A stretch of 64,000 bases of DNA, taken from NCBI RefSeq assembly GCF_008632335.1, contig NZ_VWXX01000002.1:124001-188000 (forward strand), given 5' to 3'. Both the position numbers and the translations under genes were made by a program. Below the pieces are notes generated by a model. That model did not search any database, was not told where the DNA came from, and worked only from the letters and a program-made list of their open reading frames with translations. Below are positions 14,425-23,830 of the stretch, piece by piece. This stretch comes from Thiohalocapsa marina. GTDB taxonomy: Bacteria > Pseudomonadota > Gammaproteobacteria > Chromatiales > Chromatiaceae. The stretch's first letter is position 1. Each line of letters starts with the position of its first letter.

Positions 14425-15701
14425 GATGCTGTCTGCGTGATACGCGCTGAATCGTCTGCGGCGTGGGTCGCCTGGCCGCCGTCCAGGGGCAGACCGCGCG
14501 CCAGCCGTGGCAGGCGCCCGCCGATGCCCATGAAGCGTCGGGCCAGGGCATGGCGGGCCGGCGGCAGCAGGTCGAGGCCGAGCAGGCCGAGGTTGCGGCC
14601 CAGCCGCAGCGTCGGCAGGGGGTTGGTGAACAGCCGCGCCAGGCCGTCGGTGAGGGCGGCGACATTGGCCTGGTCTTGCCGGCGGCGTTGCCGGTAGCCG
14701 GCGAGCACCGCGTGGCCGCCGGGGTCCTGGCCGGTGCGGCGGGTGTCCGCCAGCAGGTCGGCCAGTTCGGCGACATCGCGCAGCCCCAGGTTGAAGCCCT
14801 GCCCGGCCACCGGGTGCAGGGTGTGGGCGGCATTGCCGATGAGCGCCAGGCGCGGGCCCGTGAGCTGTTTTGCCAGCAGCAGGCGCAGTGGATAGGCGAT
14901 GCGTCGGCCAGGGCGGGCCAGTCGTCCCAGGCGGTGGCCGAAGCGCTGCTGCAGCGCCTGCAGGAAGGCCGTGTCATCCAGCGCCAGCAGGCCCGCGGTG
15001 TCGCTGTCGCGGGCGGTCCAGACCACGGACCAGCGACCGCCGGTCATCGGCAGCATGGCCAGCGGGCCGCTGTCGGTGAACCGTTCGAAGGCCACCCCCG
15101 GGCGCGGCCGGCCGGGTGTCACCGTGGTGATGATGGCGTCGTAGCCGTAGGCCTGCTCGTGCACCGCCAGCCCCAGGCGCCGGCGCAGGGCGGAGTCGCC
15201 GCCGTCCGCGGCCACCAGCAGGGCGGTGCGCAGCAGCCGCGAGCTGCCGGCAACGCTGATCTCGATGTTCCAGCCGTCGGGTTGCTGGCGCAGGCCCACC
15301 AGGCGTGCCGGGCGCATCACCTCCACGGTGTCGGTGGCATCGCGCAGGCAGGCCTCCAGCGCCTGGCCGATGGACCGCGCCGGGGTGACATAGCCCAGGG
15401 CCTCTACCCCCTCCTCGTCTGCCGCGAGCCGGGCGAAGCCGAACTGGCCCCGCTCCGACACATGCACCTGACGGATGGGCTCGGCGTCGGCGCGCATGGC
15501 GTCCCACAGGCCGATGCCGCCAAAGATGCGGCGGCTGCCCAGGGACAGCGCCAGCACGCGTTCGTCGTAGCTGGGATGGGACGGGGCGTTGGCAGCGACG
15601 GCCTCTACCACGCCTACCCGCAGGCCGCTGTGGCGCAGGGCGCAAGCCAGGCTGCTGCCCACCAGTCCGCCGCCGACGATCACCAGGTCGAAGTCCATCA
15701 T
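14421..15701 (-). CDS. ubiH: 2-octaprenyl-6-methoxyphenol hydroxylase UbiH
   Basis: A 426-residue FAD monooxygenase paralogous to the next gene: LVIVGGGLVGSSLACALRHS at the N-terminus, LLVAADGGDSALRRRLG, and LIGNAAHTLHPVAGQGFNLG. GGAGAG lies 8 bases before ATG 15701, which overlaps the pepP stop (ATGA). Although the frame is open further upstream, this is the homology start. UbiH hydroxylates ring carbon C1 in E. coli ubiquinone synthesis. Confidence 0.92.
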   Translation of the reverse strand: MMDFDLVIVGGGLVGSSLACALRHSGLRVGVVEAVAANAPSHPSYDERVLALSLGSRRIFGGIGLWDAMRADAEPIRQVHVSERGQFGFARLAADEEGVEALGYVTPARSIGQALEACLRDATDTVEVMRPARLVGLRQQPDGWNIEISVAGSSRLLRTALLVAADGGDSALRRRLGLAVHEQAYGYDAIITTVTPGRPRPGVAFERFTDSGPLAMLPMTGGRWSVVWTARDSDTAGLLALDDTAFLQALQQRFGHRLGRLARPGRRIAYPLRLLLAKQLTGPRLALIGNAAHTLHPVAGQGFNLGLRDVAELADLLADTRRTGQDPGGHAVLAGYRQRRRQDQANVAALTDGLARLFTNPLPTLRLGRNLGLLGLDLLPPARHALARRFMGIGGRLPRLARGLPLDGGQATHAADDSARITQTAS

Positions 15702-17050
15702 GTTCGGCTCTCCAGCGGGGGTTGGGCCGCCGCCATCAGGTGCTCGATGTCGTCGATCTCCTTGGGCGCGTCCCGCGACAGCACCTCGCAGCCGTCGGTG
15801 GTGACCAGCACGTCGTCCTCGATGCGGATGCCGATGCCGCGGTAGTCGGCGGGGGCGTCGGCATCCGGCGCCACATACAGGCCCGGCTCCACCGTCAGCA
15901 CCATGCCGGGCTCCAGTCGGCGCCATTTGCCGTCGTGCCGGTAGCTGCCGACATCGTGCACGTCCATGCCCAGCCAGTGGCCGGTGCGGTGCATGTAGAA
16001 GGGTTTGTAGGCCTCGTCCTTGATCAGCCTGGACAGGTGCTTCGGATCCCCGGCGATCAGGCCCAGTTCCAGCAGCCCGCGGGTCAGCACCCGCAATGCC
16101 GCCTGATGCGGGGCGTTCCAGCGGTTGCCCGGTTTCACCGCGGCGATGGCCGCCTTCTGTGCCGCCAGCACCAGCGCATAGAGCCGCCGCTGGGCCGGGC
16201 TGAAGCGGCCGTTGACCGGGAAGGTGCGGGTGATGTCCGAGGCGTAGTCGTCGAGTTCGCAGCCGGCGTCCACCAGCACCAGGTCGCCGTCGCGCAACGG
16301 CGCGGCGTTGTCCACGTAATGCAGCACACAGGCATTGGCACCACCGCCCACGATGGGCTGATAGGCCTGGTGGCGCGCGCCCTGCGCCGCGCAGGTGGCG
16401 ACGAACAGGGCCTCGAGCTGCTGTTCGTTCATGCCCGGGCGGCAGCCGCGCATCAGCTGCCGATGGGCGGCGGCGGAGATGCGCGCGGCGCGGCGCATGG
16501 TGTCACGCTCGGGCTTCGACTTGATCAGCCGCTGCTCGTGCAGGATGCGGTCGGACGTGATCAGTTCCGTGGGCGCACTGACGCCGGCCCGGGCCTTGGC
16601 TCGCACCTGGCGCAGCCAGCCCATGACCCGGCGGTCGAGGGCGTCGCTGGTGCCGAGGGGATAGAAGATGCGGGTGCGATCCGCGAGCAGCTCCGGCAGC
16701 GTGCTGTCGATGGCGTCCAGCGGGTGGGCCTCGTCGGCGCCGTAGTCGGCGACGGCCCCCTCGACCCCGAGTCGCGCGCCGTCCCACAGCTCGCGCTCCT
16801 TGTCGCGGGGACGGCAGAACAGGATGAATTCGCCATGCTTGCGCTTCGGCACGAGCACGGCGACGGCGTCCGGTTCCGGAAAGCCGGTCAGGTAGCCGAA
16901 ATCGCTATCCTGGCGGAACGGGTAGTGCACGTCGCGGTTGCGCGTGACGTTGCCGGCGGCGGCCAGGATGAGGACGCCGTCGGCGCCCACGACGCGGGCG
17001 GCCTCGCGTCGGCGACGGCGCAGGGCACGGGCCAGCTTGGGATCGGGCAT
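15698..17050 (-). CDS. pepP: Xaa-Pro aminopeptidase
   Basis: A 450-residue M24B metallopeptidase of PepP type that removes N-terminal residues before proline. The five metal ligands are visible: two aspartates in VLVDAGCELDDYASDITRTF, the histidine in GHWLGMDVHDVGSY, and glutamates in MVLTVEPGLYV and IRIEDDVLVT. The N-terminal AMP_N domain carries DSDFGYLTGFPEPDAVAVLV. It shares one base with the ygfB stop (TGATG). Confidence 0.95.
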   Translation of the reverse strand: MPDPKLARALRRRRREAARVVGADGVLILAAAGNVTRNRDVHYPFRQDSDFGYLTGFPEPDAVAVLVPKRKHGEFILFCRPRDKERELWDGARLGVEGAVADYGADEAHPLDAIDSTLPELLADRTRIFYPLGTSDALDRRVMGWLRQVRAKARAGVSAPTELITSDRILHEQRLIKSKPERDTMRRAARISAAAHRQLMRGCRPGMNEQQLEALFVATCAAQGARHQAYQPIVGGGANACVLHYVDNAAPLRDGDLVLVDAGCELDDYASDITRTFPVNGRFSPAQRRLYALVLAAQKAAIAAVKPGNRWNAPHQAALRVLTRGLLELGLIAGDPKHLSRLIKDEAYKPFYMHRTGHWLGMDVHDVGSYRHDGKWRRLEPGMVLTVEPGLYVAPDADAPADYRGIGIRIEDDVLVTTDGCEVLSRDAPKEIDDIEHLMAAAQPPLESRT

Positions 17051-17718
17051 CAGTGCAGTTCCTTCGGCGTCGGCGCATGCCGCCGGGGGGCGGCGAGTGC
17101 CTCATGGACCAGCATGGCGGCGACGCGGATGAATTCCACGATCTCCGTCAGGGCCTCCTCGTTTTCCGGTCCGTCGTCGAGGTCGTCCAGGTCCATGCGG
17201 GTGATTTCGAGCAGGTCGTCGAAGGCCTCGCGGGCCTCGCCCTGCAGCCCGCCGGCATCGATGCCGCCGAGCGCGAGGCCGAACAGCAGGCCGCGGGTCC
17301 AGCCGTTGGCGGCGATGGCCCGCTCGCGCAGCGGCCGATCCTCGGCCGGCAGCAGCAATTGCAGGCCCAGTACCGGGGCGTCCAGTTGCGCGCAGGTCAT
17401 GGCTGTCAGGTCCTGCAGCAGGATCCGCGCGCGCGCGATCTGCGACGCCTGCCCGTCCTCCGCGGCCGTTTCCGGCAGCAGCTCGCTGACCAGGCGCTGC
17501 GCCGCGCCCTGCGCCCGGTTGGGCCGGTCGGAATCCGTGTCGGCAACAGCGGCGGAGACTGCGCCGGACGTGGCGCCGGTGGCCAGCAGTCCGAAGCAGA
17601 TGCCCTGGGCCTCCGCGGCACCGGGGGCCAGCGGGCTCAGTTGCAGGAGCTGGTCCAGTTCCTGGTAATCCACCGCGGCGTCGAGGGAATCGCTGTTTGA
17701 ATCAGGTGTTTGCATCAT
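17050..17718 (-). CDS. ygfB: UPF0149 (YgfB/YecA) family protein
   Basis: A 222-residue acidic protein of the YgfB family: DYQELDQLLQLSPLAPGAAE at the N-terminus, a GWTRGLLFGLALGG block, and the C-terminal block NEEALTEIVEFIRVAAMLVH. Its molecular role is not firmly known. It heads the classic gammaproteobacterial order ygfB-pepP-ubiH-ubiI. Two ATGs (17718 and 17715) compete for the start; neither has a clear Shine-Dalgarno. Confidence 0.9.
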   Translation of the reverse strand: MMQTPDSNSDSLDAAVDYQELDQLLQLSPLAPGAAEAQGICFGLLATGATSGAVSAAVADTDSDRPNRAQGAAQRLVSELLPETAAEDGQASQIARARILLQDLTAMTCAQLDAPVLGLQLLLPAEDRPLRERAIAANGWTRGLLFGLALGGIDAGGLQGEAREAFDDLLEITRMDLDDLDDGPENEEALTEIVEFIRVAAMLVHEALAAPRRHAPTPKELH

Positions 17719-17742
17719 GTTTGATCGTTGTGACCGCGGCGC

Positions 17743-17748
17743 ATCATA
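17743..17748 (-). promoter_or_regulatory. Candidate -10 box for ygfB operon
   Basis: The reverse strand reads GCTATGATGCG, giving TATGAT 25 bases upstream of the ygfB ATG. No matching -35 is seen at 17 bases, so the promoter is only tentative. No 6S RNA-like hairpin is visible in the 223 bases between ygfB and the divergent gene. Confidence 0.35.
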
Positions 17749-17941
17749 GCATGCCCCCCGGATTGCCCGGCATGGGGCTCCCGGAACGGGCCGCTCGATG
17801 CGGTTGATCGATCACCCCGGGACATTCCGGAACCGCCATGAACGTGGCATGATGCATGGACCTCCAGTGCCGGGCGCCGGTTCCCGACGGCGTCTGTCCC
17901 GCCCACATTTTCAAATCGCGTCTGCAAACGGGGCCGATCAC

Positions 17942-18685
17942 ATGAGAATCCGCATCATTTTACTGGCGGCCTGCATCCCCTTGCTGTTGGCGGGCTGCGC
18001 CGAGAAGACGGACGAACAGGTCGTCCGGGTGGCCGTGTCGCCTGCCTCGCCGCCCAACCTGTACGAGGACAACGGTCAGGTGAAGGGCCTGGACCTGGAT
18101 CTCTTCGAGGGCTACTGCGCGAGCCGGGGCTGTCGCCTGGACATCACCGCCTATGACTGGCAAGGCATGCTGGGCGCGGTGGTCAGCGGCCGGGCCGATG
18201 TGGCCTTCTCCGCCATCTCCATCACCGACAAGCGCAAGCAGGTCATGGACTTCTCCGCGCCCTACATGGACAACACCTGGAACCTGATCAGCCTGACGGA
18301 GCGCAACATCCGCTTCGACGACCTGAATGAATGGAAGCACTATGTCACCGGCTATCCGCGCGGCATGGCCTACACCGATTTCATCAAGAACGAGATGGAA
18401 CCGCAGGGCTACTATTCGCTGGATCGGGTGAAGCTGTATCCCAGCTACAACGAGGTGTTGACCGATCTGCAGAACGGCAACATCGATCTGGCCTTCGTCG
18501 AGGGCGGCGTGTCCGCTGTCTACAAGGAGAAATTGCCGATCCAGGACAGCCATGTCTTTTCGGGGTTCGATCGCTTTGGTTTCGCCTTCCCGAAGGACTC
18601 CGAACTGCGGCAGGACTTCGACCGTTACCTGGCGGAACTGGGTCCGGAGCAGCTCAAGGCCACGGTGGACAAGTGGATGAAGTAA
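17942..18685 (+). CDS. Lipoprotein substrate-binding protein, amino-acid ABC importer
   Basis: A 247-residue family-3 solute-binding protein. The signal peptide ends in the lipobox LLAGC (Cys19), so the mature protein is membrane-tethered. Family blocks: GLDLDLFEGYCASRGCRLDI, AVVSGRADVAFSAISITDKR, and VMDFSAPYMD. This fold usually binds polar amino acids or related small ligands; the exact ligand is not readable. The start at 17942 is chosen because the signal peptide begins there. Two permeases and an ATPase follow. Confidence 0.9.
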   Translation: MRIRIILLAACIPLLLAGCAEKTDEQVVRVAVSPASPPNLYEDNGQVKGLDLDLFEGYCASRGCRLDITAYDWQGMLGAVVSGRADVAFSAISITDKRKQVMDFSAPYMDNTWNLISLTERNIRFDDLNEWKHYVTGYPRGMAYTDFIKNEMEPQGYYSLDRVKLYPSYNEVLTDLQNGNIDLAFVEGGVSAVYKEKLPIQDSHVFSGFDRFGFAFPKDSELRQDFDRYLAELGPEQLKATVDKWMK

Positions 18686-18716
18686 TGGCCGGCCGCTCCG
18701 TCGCGGGCAGCATGTC

Positions 18717-19370
18717 GTGAGTTTCGCGCAGATCGTCGCCCTGCTGGCCACCGGCGCCGGCTACACGGTGCTGGTGACCCTGGCCTGCATCGCCACGGGG
18801 CTGCTGACGGGGCTCGGCATCGCGCTGCTCGGTCGGCTGCGTCTGCGGGGGCTGGGCTGGCTGCTGCGGGCCTACACCTATGTCTTCCGCGGCGTACCGG
18901 TGCTGGCGCTGCTGTTCCTGGTGTTCTTCGGCCTGCCGGGCATCGGTTTCAACGTACCGCCGCTGCTGGCCATGATGCTCAGCCTGGGGCTGGTCACCGG
19001 CGCCTATCTGGCCGAGGTGTTCCGGGGCGCCTTCGAGGCGGTGGACCCGAACGAGATCATGGCCGCCGAGGCCATGGGCATGCGCCGGCGACAGATCCTG
19101 CTGGCCATCGAGATGCCGCAGATGCTGCGTTTCTCGGTGCCCGGCATGCTGAACGAGTTCACCACGGTGCTCAAGTACTCGCCCTTCGCCTATACCGTCG
19201 GCCTGCCGGACATCATGAAGCAGGCCATGGCATTGTCAGCCACCACGCTGCGCGGACTGGAGATCTATCTCGCCGTCGGCCTGCTGTATTTTGCCATCTA
19301 CAAGTCGTTGCAGTTCCTGGTGCGGGGGATCGAACGCTACTTCTACGTGCCCGGCTTTACCCGCCTGTGA
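18717..19370 (+). CDS. Amino-acid-type ABC transporter permease 1
   Basis: A 217-residue inner-membrane protein of the HisM/GlnP family with about five helices. The EAA loop that contacts the ATPase is AEVFRGAFEAVDPNEIMAAE followed by AMGMRRRQILL. It probably starts with GTG at 18717 (VSFAQIVALLATGAGY), 31 bases after the binding-protein stop. Confidence 0.88.
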   Translation: MSFAQIVALLATGAGYTVLVTLACIATGLLTGLGIALLGRLRLRGLGWLLRAYTYVFRGVPVLALLFLVFFGLPGIGFNVPPLLAMMLSLGLVTGAYLAEVFRGAFEAVDPNEIMAAEAMGMRRRQILLAIEMPQMLRFSVPGMLNEFTTVLKYSPFAYTVGLPDIMKQAMALSATTLRGLEIYLAVGLLYFAIYKSLQFLVRGIERYFYVPGFTRL

Positions 19371-19377
19371 GGTTTCC

Positions 19378-20115
19378 ATGGCGTTGCTCGAAGTCTCTGG
19401 ACTGGTCAAGGAGTTCGACGGCAAGCCGGTGCTGAACGGCGTCGACCTGTCGCTGGAAGAAGGGCAGGTCAAGGTCATCATGGGCCCGTCCGGCTGCGGC
19501 AAGTCCACGCTGCTGCGCTGCATCAACCGCCTGGTCGAGCCCACCAGCGGGCGGATCCTGTTCCGCGGCGAGGACGTCACGCGACCGGACACCGACGTGC
19601 GCGCGCTGCGTCAGCGCATCGGCTTCGTGTTTCAGCACTTTGCCCTGTACCGGCATCTCAGCGCGCTGGACAACATCAAGCTGGGTCTGCGCAAGCTGCG
19701 GCGGATGTCGGATGCCGAGGCCACGGACCGGGCCTGTCACGAATTGCGGCGCATGGACATGGAGGAGCACCGCGACAAGTATCCGGCGCAGCTGTCCGGC
19801 GGGCAGAAGCAGCGCGTCGCCATCGCGCGGGCCCTGGCCATGGATCCGGCGGTGCTGTTCTTCGACGAGCCCACCTCGGCGCTGGATCCGCGCATGGCGC
19901 GCGAGGTGGTGGCGCTGATCAATCAGCTCTTCATGGACAACGTGACCATGCTCTGCGTGACCCACGATGTCTTTCTGGCGCGGTATATCAGCGACCGGAT
20001 ACTGTTCCTGGACCACGGCCAGGTCCGGGCGGAGGGGGATGTGGAGCAGTTGCTGGACGCGCACGACGATCCCCAAATCCGCGCCTTTTTCGGCCCCGGA
20101 ACCCGGGCCAGATGA
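19378..20115 (+). CDS. Amino-acid-type ABC transporter ATPase
   Basis: A 245-residue ATP-binding subunit of the GlnQ/HisP type: Walker A MGPSGCGKSTLLRCIN, Q-loop FVFQHFALYRHLSALDN, signature LSGGQKQRVAIARALAMDP, Walker B VLFFDEPTSALDP and the switch histidine in CVTHDV. GAGG precedes the ATG by 5 bases; the gene begins 8 bases after permease 1. Confidence 0.93.
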   Translation: MALLEVSGLVKEFDGKPVLNGVDLSLEEGQVKVIMGPSGCGKSTLLRCINRLVEPTSGRILFRGEDVTRPDTDVRALRQRIGFVFQHFALYRHLSALDNIKLGLRKLRRMSDAEATDRACHELRRMDMEEHRDKYPAQLSGGQKQRVAIARALAMDPAVLFFDEPTSALDPRMAREVVALINQLFMDNVTMLCVTHDVFLARYISDRILFLDHGQVRAEGDVEQLLDAHDDPQIRAFFGPGTRAR

Positions 20116-20183
20116 GTGACAGGAGCATGCCTGTGGTAAACGCACCCCCGACCACCGATACAACTGTCGCAAACGAGAATTCG

Positions 20184-20201
20184 GTTTTCGCGGCCGAAAA
20201 C
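20184..20201. promoter_or_regulatory. Short stem-loop inside the ABC importer operon
   Basis: GTTTTCG / CGAAAAC pair perfectly around a CGGC loop in the 135-base gap between the ATPase and the second permease. No T-tract follows on the coding strand. It may tune expression of the distal genes; the role is speculative. Confidence 0.35.
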
Positions 20202-20250
20202 TGATGGCAGTCGACCATGCCCAAGTCGCGAACCCTGTGGTCAGGCATTG

Positions 20251-20922
20251 ATGAGCGACTGGATCGGCTTTTTTCAGGATGTTGTCGACTATGGCCCGCA
20301 GATCCTGCAGGGGCTGGGCAACACCCTGTTGCTCTGGGTGGTGATGACCATCACGGGTCTGCTGGGCAGCATCCTGGTGTTCTACCTGACCCTGAGCCAG
20401 CACCGTCTGGTGTGCCGGCTGACCGATGCCTATATCTCGTTCTTCATCGGCACGCCGCTGATCGTGCTGCTGTTCCTGATGTACTACGGGCTGCCCCAAT
20501 GGGGGCTGCGGCTGTCGCCGTTCACGGTGGCGGTGATCGGCTTCACGTTCAATGTGGCGGCCTACAATGCCCGCTATCTGCGCGCCGCCTACAACGGGCT
20601 CGATCAGGAGGAGCTGGAGGCGGGCCGGGCCCAGGGGTTCTCATCGCGGCAGGTGTTTCTGCTGATCACCCTGCCCCAGTCGCTGCGCCTGGCGGTGCCA
20701 GGCCTGACCAATCAGGCGATCCTGAATCTGAAGGACAGCTCCGTGGCCTTTCTCATCCAGTACACCGAGTTCTTCGCCCAGGTGCAGGAGCTGGCCACGC
20801 GCAACTTCCAGTACTTCAAGGCCTATCTCATGGCAGGCCTGGTCTATTTGGCGCTGGTCTCGGTCATTGTCATCGTTGCCCGCCAACTGGAGCGCAGGCT
20901 GGTGCGGCCGATCGGTGGATAG
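20251..20922 (+). CDS. Amino-acid-type ABC transporter permease 2
   Basis: A 223-residue membrane permease related to permease 1. The EAA loop is YLRAAYNGLDQEELEAGRAQ followed by GFSSRQVFLL. ATG 20251 is chosen; an in-frame TTG directly before it is less likely. Unusually, the two permease genes flank the ATPase rather than being adjacent. mgtE follows after 11 bases. Confidence 0.88.
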   Translation: MSDWIGFFQDVVDYGPQILQGLGNTLLLWVVMTITGLLGSILVFYLTLSQHRLVCRLTDAYISFFIGTPLIVLLFLMYYGLPQWGLRLSPFTVAVIGFTFNVAAYNARYLRAAYNGLDQEELEAGRAQGFSSRQVFLLITLPQSLRLAVPGLTNQAILNLKDSSVAFLIQYTEFFAQVQELATRNFQYFKAYLMAGLVYLALVSVIVIVARQLERRLVRPIGG

Positions 20923-20933
20923 AGAGGTGAGTC

Positions 20934-22295
20934 ATGAGCACTGAGATCGCGCAAGACCCGGAGGCGGCCCGCCTGGAGGCCCTGCATGCGGTGCTGGAGT
21001 CGGGCTCGGTGGTCATGGCCCGGCGCATGCTCAACGCGCTGCATCCCGCCGAAATCGCCCATCTGCTGCAGTCGTTGCCGCCGTTCCAGCGTCCCATCGC
21101 CTGGAACATGGTGGACGACTCCGCCGAGGGCGAGGTGCTGCTCTACGTCAACGATGACCTGCGCGAGGAGCTGCTGCGGGGCATGGACGCCGGCCGCATC
21201 CTTGCCGCCGCCGAGGGGCTGGACACCGACGACCTGGCAGACCTGGTGCAGGACCTGCCCGCCAGTATCACGGCGGAGGTGCTGAGTTCGCTGGACGAGC
21301 AGCGCCGCGAGCGGCTGCAGACGGCGCTGGGCTATCCCGAGGACAGCGCCGGCGGCCTGATGAACACCGACATGGTCACCGTCCGCCCGGAGGTGACCCT
21401 GGATGTGGTGCTGCGTTATCTGCGGCGATTCAAGGATGGGTTGCCGAACATCACGGACAATCTGATCGTGGTGAATCGCGACGGCCGCTATCTGGGCGTC
21501 ATCTATCTTACGGACCTGTTGACCCGCGATCCGGACGAGTCGGTGGCCGAGGTCATGACCCTGCAGGTGCAGCCCATCGCCGCGTCGCTGGATGCCCACG
21601 ACGTGGCCAATCGCTTCGAGCAGCTGGACCTGGTGTCGGCGCCGGTGGTGGATGAGAGCGGGCGGGTGCTGGGCCGCATCACGGTGGATGATGTGATGGA
21701 CGTGATCCGCGAGCAGGCGGATCACCAGTTCATGGGCCAGGCGGGGCTGAGCGAGACCGAGGACATGTTCGCGCCGGTGCTGCTGAGCGCCCGGCGGCGG
21801 GCGCTGTGGCTGGGGGTGAATCTGATGACGGCCTTTCTCGCCTCCTGGGTGATCGGCCGCTTCGAGGCGACCATCCAGCAGGTGGTGGCGCTGGCGGTGC
21901 TGATGCCGGTGGTGGCCAGCATGGGCGGCATCGCCGGCACCCAGACCCTGACCCTGGCCATCCGCGGCATCGCCCTGGGGCAGCTGTCGGTGAAGAACAT
22001 GCGCTGGCTGCTGGCGAAGGAGATGGCGGTCTCGCTGATCAACAGCGCGGTCTGGGCGCTGGTGGTGGCCCTGATCGCGCTGCTCTGGTTCGACGATGTG
22101 AATATCGCGCTGATCATCGGCGTGGCCATCACCATCAATCTGCTGGCCGCCACCTTCTCCGGCGCGCTGTTGCCGCTGCTGCTGGAGCGCCTGGGGGTGG
22201 ATCCGGCCCTTGCCGGCGGTGTCATCCTGACCACGGTGACGGACGTGGTGGGCTTCCTGGCCTTTCTCGGGCTGGCGACGCTGTTCCTGGTCTAG
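20934..22295 (+). CDS. mgtE: Magnesium transporter MgtE
   Basis: A 453-residue protein with the full MgtE layout: N-terminal MgtE_N helical domain (about 30-130), two CBS domains (about 135-255; MVTVRPEVTLDVVLRYLRRF and SAPVVDESGRVLGRITVDDV), and a C-terminal five-helix channel domain with MPVVASMGGIAGTQTLTLAI. It is a Mg2+ channel of the inner membrane, gated by cytosolic Mg2+ through the CBS region. It is the last gene before the T6SS region; codon choice appears to become less GC-extreme right after it. Confidence 0.94.
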   Translation: MSTEIAQDPEAARLEALHAVLESGSVVMARRMLNALHPAEIAHLLQSLPPFQRPIAWNMVDDSAEGEVLLYVNDDLREELLRGMDAGRILAAAEGLDTDDLADLVQDLPASITAEVLSSLDEQRRERLQTALGYPEDSAGGLMNTDMVTVRPEVTLDVVLRYLRRFKDGLPNITDNLIVVNRDGRYLGVIYLTDLLTRDPDESVAEVMTLQVQPIAASLDAHDVANRFEQLDLVSAPVVDESGRVLGRITVDDVMDVIREQADHQFMGQAGLSETEDMFAPVLLSARRRALWLGVNLMTAFLASWVIGRFEATIQQVVALAVLMPVVASMGGIAGTQTLTLAIRGIALGQLSVKNMRWLLAKEMAVSLINSAVWALVVALIALLWFDDVNIALIIGVAITINLLAATFSGALLPLLLERLGVDPALAGGVILTTVTDVVGFLAFLGLATLFLV

Positions 22296-22342
22296 CTCGG
22301 GCAGGATTGAGCGCAGGTCATGGCGACGACGGCCGGATCTGA

Positions 22343-23830
22343 ATGCACAACGAGCGCCTAACCATGCGTCCGGCAAAGGCTCCTCGATATGCAGCCCCGG
22401 GGCCGATGCGTGTCGTCTTTACCGACGGACAAGGGGCTCGGCGAGCGCAGACCTTCACTGCGCCTGTCGTGATCGGACGCGGTCAGGACTGTGGCCTTCG
22501 CATCGCGCATGCCATGGTCAGCCGTCACCATCTGGCGCTGTCTCCAGAGGATGGTACCTGGTGGATTCGGGATCTGCAGAGCAGCAACGGAACGCTCGTG
22601 GGCGGCCGTGTCATCGACCGCATGCCCGTGACCGGGGAGACAACGGTCCAGCTCGGGGCGGACGGGCCGGTGCTTCATCTCTCGCCGCCGGCTGCCCCAC
22701 GCGAAACCCGCAGGACCGTGTCCCTCGAAGACATCTCGAAGCATTATTTCGACCGCCAATCACCGGACGCGGCCGGCGAGCACACCAGGATGATCCGCCG
22801 CGCCTACCGCGAGCAAAGGCTCAAGCAGCGCAGGGTCTATGCCTTCATGCTCTCCGGCGTTCTGCTCCTCCTCCTGATGGTCGGCGGATTCGCGCTGTTT
22901 CAGTACTGGCAGCTGGAAAAGACCCGAGAGCTCGCCAAAGAGACCTTCTACGAGATGAAGGAACTGGAGCTGCACATCGCCAACCTGGAGGCCAGCATCG
23001 AGCAGGATGCCTCGGCAGCCGTCCGGGCCCGGATCGCCGAATCGAAACGCCTGTTGGCAGGTCTGCGTGAGCGCTACGACGCCTTTGTCCAGGAGGTGCA
23101 GGCCAGTCGGATCATCAAGTTCAGCTCCGAGGACCAGATCATCCTGCACATGGCGCGCACCTTCGGTGAGACCGAGCTGGACCTGCCGGACGATTTTGTT
23201 GCGGAAGTGAAACGTTACATCCGGAAATGGCAAGCAACGCCGCGGCTTGAGCATGCCATCCGCCGGCTACATGAAAACGGCTACGCACCGATCATCTATC
23301 GCGAGCTCGTGGCGCAGGAATTGCCCCCGCAGTTCCTCTACCTCGCATTGCAGGAGTCGGGCTTTCGGCAAGATGCCGTGGGTCCGCCCACACGCTATGG
23401 GCATGCCAAGGGGATGTGGCAATTCATACCGGATACGGCCCGGCGTTACGGATTGACGCCGGGGCCCTTGCAGCACCTCGGGCGCTACGATCCGGAGGAC
23501 GATCGCCACAATGTCGCCAAGGCAACAAAGGCCGCGGCACGGTATCTCAAGGACATCTATCGCACCGACGCGCAGGCCTCGGGCCTGTTGGTGATGGCCT
23601 CGTACAACTGGGGCGAAGGAAACATCATCAAACGCTTACGCAAGATGCCGGAGAACCCTCGAGAGCGCAACTTCTGGAAGCTGTTGCGCGAGCACAAGAT
23701 TCCGAAGGAGACCTATGACTACGTCTTCTACATCTTCTCGGCGGCTGTCATTGGCGAGAACCCGCGTCTGTTCGGCTTTGATTTCGACAATCCCGTGCAA
23801 GGGCTGCGCCAGATCCCTGCCATCCGATGA
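22343..23830 (+). CDS. FHA domain - membrane anchor - lytic transglycosylase fusion
   Basis: A 495-residue protein. Residues about 22-115 are an FHA phosphothreonine-binding domain (VIGRGQDC, HAMVSRHHLALS, SSNGTLVGG). A single membrane helix spans about 166-188 (YAFMLSGVLLLLLMVGGFAL), a coiled coil about 190-250, and a C-terminal SLT domain about 300-480 with catalytic Glu338 in YLALQESGF, AKGMWQFIPDTARRYG and SYNWGEGN. The FHA part should be cytosolic and the SLT part periplasmic. It opens the T6SS region, which also encodes PpkA and PppA, so it may be a second phosphothreonine reader that opens peptidoglycan for the secretion apparatus. ATGs at 22364 and 22406 are alternative starts. Confidence 0.88.
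   Translation: MHNERLTMRPAKAPRYAAPGPMRVVFTDGQGARRAQTFTAPVVIGRGQDCGLRIAHAMVSRHHLALSPEDGTWWIRDLQSSNGTLVGGRVIDRMPVTGETTVQLGADGPVLHLSPPAAPRETRRTVSLEDISKHYFDRQSPDAAGEHTRMIRRAYREQRLKQRRVYAFMLSGVLLLLLMVGGFALFQYWQLEKTRELAKETFYEMKELELHIANLEASIEQDASAAVRARIAESKRLLAGLRERYDAFVQEVQASRIIKFSSEDQIILHMARTFGETELDLPDDFVAEVKRYIRKWQATPRLEHAIRRLHENGYAPIIYRELVAQELPPQFLYLALQESGFRQDAVGPPTRYGHAKGMWQFIPDTARRYGLTPGPLQHLGRYDPEDDRHNVAKATKAAARYLKDIYRTDAQASGLLVMASYNWGEGNIIKRLRKMPENPRERNFWKLLREHKIPKETYDYVFYIFSAAVIGENPRLFGFDFDNPVQGLRQIPAIR

Noticed and set aside
17719-17941. 6S RNA (ssrS), often near ygfB in enterics
   Set aside because: No long bulged rod structure or typical sequence is visible in this 223-base gap, and zapA is absent; the neighbour is an ABC transporter.
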